Source of the DNA: Scytalidium lignicola
Lineage: Eukaryota; Ascomycota; Leotiomycetes
Assembly: GCA_002812745.2 (NCBI GenBank)
Contig: NCSJ02000208.1
Span: forward strand, 1 to 64,000
DNA: 64,000 nt
Direction: 5' to 3'
The position numbers and the translations under genes were made by a program. The notes below the pieces were generated by a model. That model saw only the letters and a program-made list of their open reading frames with translations. It searched no databases and was not told where the DNA came from. Positions 24,017-33,369 of this stretch are shown here, piece by piece. Within the stretch, counting starts at the first letter, position 1. Every line of letters starts with the position of its first letter.

Positions 24017-25210
24017 ATGGTCCAATACATTATAACCCCCTGGCGCAACCGCCGCGAGCTCCTCCTCGTCAAGGCTCAGTTCTACCCCGAGAAGTCTCGT
24101 GCGCATGACAACGACCACGACCGAAAGATCATCACCAACAGCAGCAGCAGCAGCAACAGCAAAGAGGATATAGCAGCAGGTCGGAGACAGGCTGTCTCGC
24201 GGGTATCGGTATGGATGCAGAGGGGGAACTGTCCGCATCTGGTGGAATCCACGGCTATTATCACCGCGGCTGTTCTGAATGATGTGCCTGGGAATTCATC
24301 GTATTGTGTTCGGGCGGCGTATTCGGCGGCTTTTTCGAGGTTTGTTTGGGTGTTTTCCTTCTTCTTCTACGTGATTATTTCTCTCTTATTGTGCTCTTGG
24401 ATCTAGTTTTTTTTTATGCTAGTTTTTATTTTATCTAAGGGACCGGAATCTCGATTGATTACAAGATGAGATCTCCCTAGACAGATTTTGAAATGTTTTC
24501 TTTCTACGACCTCCAGAATATTAGGAAAATCTATTTTCATACCTGGAGAAACCATAGATCACCCCTTCTAACCCTGCACTAGGTTTGTCACAGGTCTCCT
24601 AGATAGCCACCAAGACAAGCGCTATAAACAGAGCATGTACTCAGTTGCAAAAACTATCGGTCTCCCAGCTACCTTTGTCGAGCTCCGACATCAAGCAACG
24701 CATGAAGAACTTCCCTCGTTGCCGAAACTCCGCAATGCATCCAAAATGGCGTTGCAGTGGATTTGGGACTACTACTGGGGTCAGTTGACCGCTGAAAACG
24801 GCACAACCGACCTTCAGGAAAATGTTCTTCAGAAGGTCCTCTTAGAAAAAGACGGCCAGAAGCGACGAGACTTGATACGTTGTTGCTCTAGCGCAGATCT
24901 TTTAAACGCATGCATTGAGACGATGGAGACTACTGCAGACCCTAAGACTGTATTGCAGTGTCTAGAGATATCAAGACTTCTGCAGGGAGAAAGTATGGAG
25001 CTAGATCTAAATACTCCTGGTGATACTCCAGTACGAAACATGGATGATGTTAAGGCGGAGATGCTTCTCATGGAACGAGAGCTGGATGAGGAATCTCAAG
25101 AGCTAGTGCTCGAAATGCAAGATCCGAATGCTGCGTCTGACTCTGAAAGAAAGGGGTGGACTTTATGGGAGGGTCCTTGGGTGCCAAAACCAATTGGGAC
25201 TGTGATATGA
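24017..25210 (+). CDS. LAS1: Las1, pre-rRNA ITS2 endoribonuclease
   Basis: Las1 is the HEPN-family endonuclease that, with the Grc3 kinase, cuts ITS2 in 27S pre-rRNA during 60S subunit formation in the nucleus. I read two exons, 24017-24339 and 24583-25210, giving 316 residues. The 243-bp intron (GTTTGT...CTAG, branch-like CTAAC) restores the conserved [14 protein letters not shown] stretch. Landmarks are [12 protein letters not shown] at the N terminus, [17 protein letters not shown], and the HEPN catalytic signature RHQATH (Arg143, His148) within [17 protein letters not shown] Ser/Asn-rich insert coded by CAG-type repeats interrupts the N-terminal region. At 316 residues it is shorter than many fungal homologues, but start and stop are clear. 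A (CA)n repeat with ambiguous bases ends a few bases before the start codon. Confidence 0.92.
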
Positions 25211-26880
25211 TTTGAGCAGGGTTCTGGGCCTTCCAGCTCACTTCGCTGCATTAGTCCCTGAAAAAACGGTCCTCAAGTAGCTAAGAAATGCCGGATGTTA
25301 AGAAGCAGGGACAGGGACATCTAATTGGAGGCGCTAAATATCCTACCATTTGTTCGATGAAGATGTTTGTGCGAGCTTCACCGCCGGTAATTGAAGCTAA
25401 CAGGAACGGCAAACTCCGAGTCTGAATGCAAAGTCTGACGAAGCACCGGAAATAATAATCAACTTGAGGGAGAGTAATTTTGAGTTTAGTATGAAACGGG
25501 CTATTGTGTTGTTCTGAAAAAAAGGGGGATGAAACGAGTGGGTCAGGGGGTAAAGCCCTGATATAATAGCTTTTCGGTGTTTATCCTGGAGAGAAGGAGA
25601 AGGTGGGGGGTTTTTGCGTAAGCAATTTAATCTGCTACAAGAGGAGCTGGTTCTAGGAATGGAATCAAGTTGTGATCTTCATATTCAGAGTTAATCGTCA
25701 AGTATCTATTGCAAGCCAAATCTGACCAATGGCAGGTAACTTGGGTCTAGCTTCAACTACGTCCAAGGAGAAGAAAGAAGAAAGGACCAACAAGAGACGA
25801 AACGAAGACGCTGGAAGCGAAGAGTATAGCTAGGAAGACGTCAAAGACAAATGTGGACGATAGGTTACTACGAATGTAGGTTTGATCTGTTTAGCCGCGG
25901 TATATTTACACATGCTATTTCAAGCAGGGGGATCTTATGCGGGAATTTGCTCTCATTTCCTTTCGTTTAAGCTCGAAATAAAAGACTTGGGATCAATGTT
26001 TTGGTTTGCTTGAATTTGCACGAGCAAAACTATCCAATTAGTCTTTTCTTGGTCCGAGGTACACAAGTAAAATTCGTGCTTTGACAGAAAAGGAAGGCGC
26101 CTTTATTAGATGTCTTACTACAGCTACAACAGTTAGAACATTCGATTTAGGTTACATCAAGTCCATAGCCTTTGCGAATTCTATTATTCTTCAACATAGC
26201 GATGTGTCTTTCATTAAGGGTTCCTTGGGCTTGACGTCAATTATATCTTGGAAAGGCTCCGGTGAGTAAGCTCATATTCCTTTTCTAACCATATAAACGC
26301 TCTTACAAGATCCTAATTTAACTTTCCCTCCGCCTTCGTCGATGAGTTCTAATAGAATTATGCAGAAGCTTATGAACGATTGTCTTCCCGGTGATTATGT
26401 CGTTGCTCAGCCACCGCAGAGCGGCCGTAGATTAGCATTCGAGCGAGCGAGCGTATCGCCATGGCCCCTCGGCTTAGTCACCCTTCCTCGTTGCACCCAC
26501 ATCGGTGTCGTCACGGCTCCGCCACACTTTCGTCTACGCGGGAATTTCTACTCTAGGTAACAATGCACCCAAAATTTACACCTCGGTATGCTCCACGTCA
26601 TTCTCGGATTGCAATGCCTCAACATCCGTGGATGAGGATGAAGATGAAGATGAAGTAGTTGTAAGTATAAATCTAATTCATTGTTCGCGTCTTGTTTTCT
26701 TATTTTAGCATCATCACCTTAACAAGGTTAAGCTTTCTTCTTTCCATCTTAATATCTATAATCAAAGTCCACTCGTACATAGTGACTTCCTTTCTCCTTA
26801 GCTTTGCTTTTTTTCCTCTTAATATCTTCTTTAATTGATCCTTCTACTCCTTTGCTTTCAATAGCAATAATCAATCCATC
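25211..26880. other. Intergenic, no supported gene
   Basis: About 1.7 kb. Small open frames at 26081-26269, 26342-26560 and 26505-26708 resemble nothing I know; the last includes a GAT/GAA repeat (near 26630-26655). The right part is probably promoter and leader of the Ysc84-like gene. Confidence 0.5.
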
Positions 26881-28071
26881 ATGTCTGCTTGGAATAAAGC
26901 CAAGGCACAGAGTAAGGCTGGTTTCGACAAAGCCTGGGGATGGTCTATGAAACTTGGCCCTCCCATTAATAAGCTCACCAACAAGATTGGGTCCGAGGCG
27001 TTCTTTCCCATGACTATTGATAAAGAATCCGACAAGGCAGCTAGAATATTGAAATCTTTCTGCAGTTAGTGGCTCTCCATTCCCTTTAAATATATTGAAT
27101 AAATGTACTGATAATATCCCTCTATAGAAGATGGATTTTATACCCAAGGCGATAAGAAAGCTGCGGCGGCTACACCAGCAGCACAACCAGTAGACGGGCC
27201 CAAGGGAAAACAGACTGTCCTGGTTAAGATCCCGCAGAGCGTAATTAAGAATTGCGTCGGCCTCGTCATCTACACAACCATGCGAACGGGAATGTGGATC
27301 TCTGGTGCAGGCGGTTCAGGGGTACTGATCGCTCGGAAACCAGATGGGTCATGGTCAGGGCCATCAGGCATTCTCATCCACACTCTCGGTGTTGGATTCA
27401 TGGCTGGAATCGACATCTACGACACGGTGCTGGTAATAAATGACCGCGCTGCTCTGGAAGCCTTCAGCAAGCTGAGGGTCTCCTTAGGCGGTGAAGTCAG
27501 CGTCGTGGCTGGCCCGCTGGGAGCTGGAGGCATGGCTGATGCAGAGGTTACGAAAAATCGCAAGCCTGTATATGCCTACATGAAGAGCCGAGGGTTGTAT
27601 GCTGGGCTTCAGGTTGACGGAACCATCATCGTTGAACGGAAGGATGAGAATGCGGACTTTTATGGAAGGAAAGTCACTGTTCCACAGATACTATCTGGCG
27701 AGGTGTCTGCACCTCCTAGCGCGAAGTTGTTGATGGAGACCTTGAAGCAAGCGGAAGGGAGACAGGATTTGGATCATGGTATCCTGGAGACTGTCGCGCA
27801 TGATCAAGCCCCTGGAGATATGGAGATTGAGAAGCCTGATGAGAAGCTTTTGCAGGAGCATCAGCATCAGCAGCAGTTTGCTCCTCCAACTGCTGGACCA
27901 AGTGGTAGTGAGGGTTACTACTATGCTCCTCCAACTGCTAGTGGTAGTGAAGATCATTCCTATGCTCCTCCGATGCCTCCTCGTCCTGCCGAGTTCGAAT
28001 CGCCTTATTACCCTCCTCCACCTCAAGCGCCTGAAAAGTCCAACTATGACCTTCCTCCTCGCTACTCTTAG
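26881..28071 (+). CDS. Ysc84/SH3YL1-type SYLF-domain protein
   Basis: SYLF-domain proteins (yeast Ysc84/Lsb3 family) bind phosphoinositides and actin and act with Las17 at endocytic patches. Two exons, 26881-27064 and 27128-28071 (63-bp intron, GTTAGT...ATAG), give 375 residues. The junction yields AARILKSFCKDGFYTQGDKK, typical of the family start. The SYLF core follows: IPQSVIKNCVGLVIYT, MWISGAGGSGVLIARKPDG, and GPLGAGGMADAEV with SRGLYAGLQVDGTIIVER. The C-terminal ~100 residues are low complexity, rich in Pro, Gln, His and Tyr (repeated YAPP, PPMPP). No SH3 domain is present, unlike yeast Ysc84; the proline-rich tail could instead be an SH3 ligand, which is inference. Confidence 0.9.
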
Positions 28072-28337
28072 CTTATTTTTATACCTCATTTTATTTTGTT
28101 CTTTTTAGACTTTGTATGATTATTGGTTGGATTATTAGACTACCGGGCTTGGAGTTGTGCAATGGCTTTGAAGAAGCGATTTTATAGGGATAGATCTTAG
28201 GGATATAGATAGATAATTCTGAAATTCTACGAAATAATTTATGTTTATTTTGTTCTAATCATTTCTCACATATCTAGTTGCGAGCAATAATTTATATCAG
28301 CATATACCATATACCTACCGTAAGAGGGTATATACTC

Positions 28338-29504
28338 TTAAGCCACCGCAACCGACTCCTGAGCAACCTGAGCAGGCCCCTCGACCTGAGCTTCAGCAGC
28401 CTTAGCCTCCTCTTCAACAGCATGTTGAGCATACACCATCTCCTTAACATGCTGCTGATAAAACGCAACCCCATTCTCCTTAATCGGATTCAGGATCCCT
28501 TCTCCATACACCCCCTTCTCTAAATTACTCTGCGCCTTCTCGCAAAGCTCGAAATCCTCCATGGCAACCTGTCGGACGAACTTGTAGTACTGCTCAAACT
28601 CCTCGTCGGTGCCTTGGTGGTAGTAATCAAATTCCATCCGGCTGACGCCTGGGTCCGACGATGGGAGCGTGCGGAAGGAGGACATGCCGCCGCCGTAGAC
28701 GTTTAGGGTGCAGATGGGGAAGAAGTAGAGGAAGAGACCGTCGTCTGGTTTTTTGGGATCGGCGATGTGCTGGGAGAAGTTGGTGTGGTTGGTTACGGAG
28801 TAGAAAGTTGGTGGGTAGAATTTGGAGAAGGCTGGGTGGGTGTATTGGCAGTGGAGGCATTCTTGATAACCGTCGATCCTGAGATGAGGAATTAGTTCTA
28901 AGTTGATATTGGAGGGGGAATGTTGGAGTTGAGTGTTTTCTTCTTCTTATTACATTGTCTTCCAGTTAAATCGTCCTTCGTATCGAATGCTTCGTCGATG
29001 GGGTAGCTTGGTGAAGTCTACTCTGTTGGTTAATTCTTCCAGTCCTTCGAAGAACTTTTCGAATTCAGGTGCTGCATCTGAGAGGGCTACAAATAGTAAG
29101 CCGCTTGGAGTGAGACGGATTCTCATCTCAGTCTTCTGGATCTGATATTAGCTTTGACTTTTTCAAAATGATATTATATGGGAAGCTTCATGCCTCATCT
29201 TCTGCATACACGACGATGCCATCTGAGCTCAGGCCTTCAGATTCAGGGGCATTATTCTTCACTATGAGTTTTACTTGAGCAATCTCATACTCGACCGCTT
29301 CTGATCTGCTTTGAAAGCGAGTCACCGGGCCTAAGAAGTGCCATGCCTAAGAACAGTATTAGCTTATGTCTTATCTTTGCTTTGGACTTCACTATTTTTT
29401 AGAGATCATTATCAAACCTTTAAGAATACTGCTCGTCTCTCTAGTTGATACAGGGCAGGACTACAGAACCAGGATGCTGGTAAAGTTCGAGTGAGTTGCG
29501 CCAT
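28338..29504 (-). CDS. Rieske-oxygenase-like protein lacking the 2Fe-2S ligands (catalytic-iron subunit)
   Basis: Related to fungal choline-monooxygenase-like Rieske oxygenases. Four exons: 29504-29418, 29346-29212, 29141-28954, 28878-28338, giving about 316 residues. It starts MAQLTRTLPASWFCSPALYQ and continues FLKAWHFLGPVTRF and IAQVKLIVKNN, the opening of a Rieske domain. The next recognisable block is TPSGLLFVALSD, so the usual CxH...CxxH cluster-binding core is missing; the introns of about 70 bp leave no room for it. The catalytic half is well kept: FNWKTMIDGYQECLHCQYTH with the iron ligands H-x4-H (about His146, His151) and Glu143 at the position that bridges to a neighbouring subunit's Rieske centre, then VYGGGMSSFR and MEDFELCEKAQ. 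The second intron is uncertain: donor GTGTAT at 29211, or a GC donor at 29193 adding six residues. It is divergent from the gene at 30187. Confidence 0.8.
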
Positions 29505-30186
29505 GACTTTGTACTTTTTTTNGCCTTTATATTTGGCAATCATACAAAATTAATTTTGAGTATAAACAAATCAATCCAGAGAATATACGTCCCTGCAGTA
29601 TCCTTTTGCTCTTGAATAAGATTCCACGCCAAGGTGAGTGTGAGTTGTCTGATTAACTATCAAAGTTGGGTTGCCTAATTGGGAAACCAGTTCCATAACT
29701 TGGGCCCTGAGTGATTTTGCGGGCGGGGAAAGTTCCCGATGACCTGATACGATGTAACCTGCACGGGAGCAAGAAGTCACTAGAACCGCTGTTATCGTCA
29801 GAGCTCTGCTGCACCTCCCATGTGCGCCGTCTCTATTGGAGCCCGGTGCAGAGTTGTCATAAGAGGAACCTGAGATTGGGCCTCCCTTCTGCGAAGAGTA
29901 AGCTTTCATGGACGAGCAAACCCAAAACGGACGTATTTGGCAGACTCGTCCCAATCTTAATGTAAGATTCACGATTTCTAATTCGGTGCCATAAAAGTTA
30001 AGTTTCAGCTCTTTTACCTTAGATGCATACTAAATCGTACCACTTTCATATCTTGCATTCCTTCATCTTAAAATATCTTCTTTGATGGCGGTGTAAAATA
30101 AAAGGATGCATTCATCTTCCCCTTTATGAGCTGAGCTCAGTGATTCTTTAGATTTCTTTGTTTTCAAGGCCGATCGCAAGATCGAA
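29505..30186. other. Shared divergent promoter region of the Rieske pair
   Basis: 682 bp between two divergent start codons, so both Rieske-type genes could be co-regulated from it. A middle part (29590-29970) is less AT-rich and has overlapping open frames on both strands, but none gives a protein I recognise. It may be decayed coding sequence; I did not call a gene. Confidence 0.5.
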
Positions 30187-31675
30187 ATGAGTTCCAAATT
30201 CACAATGGGTGCTATAGACTTTTCTTATTATGCAGTTACTATTGCTGTGGTCCTGCTCTCGGCATATGGCTTGGAGCATTTTTACCGCCACTCTGATAAG
30301 TTTTCGGTGTGGCTCAATAGCTCTGTCAAAACAGGTAATTTGAAGAAACTGAGCGTTTCTCCTGTGAAGAATGAGTCCGAGCAAGTCAAGGAGAGAAGCC
30401 CCTGGGATGAGAAAACTTGGTGGGCAGATGAAGGACTCTTTCGATTAGAAAACCGAGCCATCTTTAGCAAGGTAGGTGCTTTTATTATATGAACCAAATT
30501 GGTGATTTCAGCTGAGATAATATTGTTTTTACCAGTCGTGGCTTTTCCTTACTCATGCATCTCGATTCCACAAACCTGGTGATTATCGGACCTTCGAGAT
30601 TGGAGGCTTCTCCATTCTCCTCATTCTCGGAAAAGATCATCAATTACGTGCATTCCACAATATTTGTAGGCACAGAGCTTACACAATCACCAAGAAGGAG
30701 AGTGGAAGTACGATTGTTCTCGGATGCCGGTATCATGGCTGGAGCTATGATACCAAGGGAAAGTTGATCAAAGCCCCCGAGTTTGACGGTGTGGAAGGTT
30801 TTGATAAAGAACTCAATGGTTTGTGGGAGATTAAGACAGAAGTAAGAGCTGGTATGGTTTTTATAAACCTGGAAGCCGGTACAGCCGGCCAGAAATTTGA
30901 GTTGAACGAAAAGGAGAGCATTTTGAAGAGATGGAGAGTCAAGGATATGAGTTACAGTGAAGAATGGAAAGTTGAAAGCAATCTCAACTGGAAATTCCTT
31001 GGTATGACTCACTTTCATCTACAAAACAAAGCTTAACTAACTTTGTCAGCTGAATACTTCAACCTAGACGAGTCTGGGGATGCTTTATCAAGTTCTTCCT
31101 TATCATCTTATCTCCACAGCTGGTTCCAGACTAGACAGGCGACCGTTGGTCTATGTCCTGCTACCATAGCCACTAAGCTACCATCAGGAGAGCTAGTAAC
31201 TTTACGGTCCATTCCGAAATCCGCTGCTATCACTAGTATAGAGTGTAATCTCTACACGACTAATGAGAAAGATAGGAAGCTACAGAAAAAGGTGGAGCAG
31301 TTCAAAGAAGAACTACAAGCCGAAATAAAAAGGCTTGAACAATTACAGCAAGCTGCCATTCAAAGTGGAAGTGATGAAAATGATGTTGATATTAAGGAAT
31401 TTCAGGATTCGGCAGCTCGAGAATCAAATCAAGCAGCCTTGAAGTCTCATATTGAAGCTGAGCGTAAGCTCGGTGCTAAGATATACCCCGCAGCAAGAAA
31501 TCAGAGTTTCAGCGATATTGGAAAGGCAGACGATGATCGTAAGTCAACCTAGAATGCTCCCTCTCCGATTTCCATCTACTAACTTGGGTATTGTACAGTG
31601 TGTAGGCATCTAGAACAGACAGCAAGTGCTGGTGGGTTGTGTGATGCTAAGGCTCAAAGACAACTTGACTGGTGA
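30187..31675 (+). CDS. Membrane-anchored Rieske [2Fe-2S] protein without mononuclear-iron motif
   Basis: Four exons, 30187-30471, 30536-31001, 31050-31538, 31599-31675, with introns of 64, 48 and 60 bp; 438 residues. An N-terminal hydrophobic segment (about residues 13-30) predicts a membrane anchor. The Rieske domain follows: SWLFLTHASRFHKPGDYRTF, AFHNICRHRAYTITKK and GCRYHGWSYDTKGKL, with ligands Cys139, His141, Cys159 and His162 in canonical CxH-x17-CxxH spacing. Where oxygenases carry the E-x2-H-x4-H mononuclear iron site after NWKxF, this protein reads NWKFLAEYFNLDESGDALS, with no such motif. The C-terminal half keeps only a faint trace of the catalytic fold and has an inserted coiled coil rich in Lys, Glu and Gln. 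It could serve as electron-donor partner of the divergent neighbour; that is inference. Its substrate is unknown. Confidence 0.82.
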
Positions 31676-33369
31676 TCTACTGTGGTAAGTAAGATGTGGT
31701 GGTATGGGTTAAACCCGCTGTGTGTGGTTCAGCAATCCGATGAGAGCTATCGTGAGGGGGCATTTGACATGTTGCTTCTGTACCATACAGCTAGCTTCTC
31801 GATTTCGGGCATATTTCCTTGCCTTGATATAGATAGGCTCATAGGAAGAAAGACAAGACTAGTTGAAGCAAAGCTGCGTATTGATGCCGATGACGGCTGT
31901 ACTCGCAATGTTTGGGAGCATGAAAGACGTGACGAATGCGCGAGGTAAGCCAGGGGCCTGTCATTGATACGACCCGTCTCAAGCAAGCTGCTTACCCGGA
32001 CACCCCACTATTGAGATTATGGAGAAAGGAGGGGCTATTACTGTGTCATTGTTTCTTTTATTTTGGATACCAAAGATGAGAAATATATGGTACTCCTTGG
32101 CACAGATACATAACCAGAAACCATGGAAACCATGGTTGATGACGATGATGATAATAGATCCACAGACGATAAGGATTACTGTCAATTCGAGACTTCATTC
32201 AGCCAGACTCCGCCATAAACCCGCCCCCTAACATTTAGTGACACCGCGGGAAGAACGACAAATAAAAGTGGCTGGACATGATTCTAGTTGTTCGCTTAGA
32301 GTTAACTCCGCTTACTTTTTGTTTCTTGTCTACTTTTGTTGATGTGTGATGTGTGCTGCGTTTCCAAAAGCGGTAAAAATTTCAACATAGCAAAAAGCTT
32401 ACATCTAGTGGCTGATAGAGTGGACCGCGACTACCAGCTGATCAGCTAAGGATTAACCACACTAGGTGCGAATACACCGATACACTCTTCGGGAGTTGGG
32501 AGGAGAGAGAATATTAATGCGTGTTGTTGCTAAGGCAGACTGTTCTGTCTGCAAGATCTTTTTGCGCTTTGGTCAGTGGTTGTCACAAAATGTGTTTAAT
32601 AGGATTCGATCGTATACGAGCTCCCCTACATCGCCATTTCTTTCTTTTTTTCATCTTCTATCACTGTAATGGCACCCTGCCTACTTCCTATGTATTGCTA
32701 ATCATAACCGTTCTTTTGGTAAACTGGTACTAACTTATGATTGGCTTGGAATAATTGCATTGCATTTACCAAATGTTCATAATATGCAACTGTTGTTACA
32801 TTTAACAGCAAAGCATGAATGCAAGATTAATACCTCCACAAGTTGTCTACGATTCACTGAGTTCGACAATATCAAATATGAGTCTTACTTCTGCTGCATA
32901 GCCTTGAGATGGGAGGGTCTAAGCAAAGTTATGGTCCATCTATGTCTTTTCTTAACGTGGTGATTGATTCAGAATGAGTATATGATTGGTCTATTTCATG
33001 AATTTTTTCATACACATGAAAGTGCGAACACCCTCTCGATTCCAAACGGAAACTCAGAGATGAACGGCTTAACTATAAACCGTTAACTTTGGGTTGATCG
33101 AATATAACAAGAGCTGCAAAATGGAAACGTCTATAAAAANGTCAACACTTCGGTATCGATAGATTGACCACTGGTAACCCAGCAATTCAATCATGAAGAA
33201 TATTTGACTAAGTGCTGCTATCCTGTTAATAAGCCCCTCTCTGGATCGACATTCAAAATAGTCTAAACTACAACTTGTAGTAATAAGCACACGGACCGAT
33301 TCTTACCTCTAGATCATCTATTTACGTATCATCTCATCCCGCCCTGGGCCGGTGCCAATCCATGAGACT
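31676..33369. other. Intergenic, no supported gene
   Basis: About 1.7 kb between the Rieske gene and the 3' end of ADE12. Several short open frames exist on both strands (31682-31948, 32019-32231, 32466-32669, 32760-32963), none with a recognisable domain or splice continuity. It contains one isolated N at 33140. Confidence 0.5.

Noticed and set aside
26342..26708. Overlapping short frames upstream of the SYLF gene
   Set aside because: No domain, no splice continuity with the downstream gene and a GAT/GAA repeat; probably leader or promoter DNA.
27691..28108. Overlapping frames on both strands inside the SYLF-domain gene
   Set aside because: Shadows of the low-complexity C-terminal exon; no homology of their own.
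29571..29972. 133-codon minus-strand frame between the Rieske genes
   Set aside because: It has no ATG at its beginning, no recognisable domain and an equally long competing plus frame; it may be decayed coding sequence but cannot be supported.
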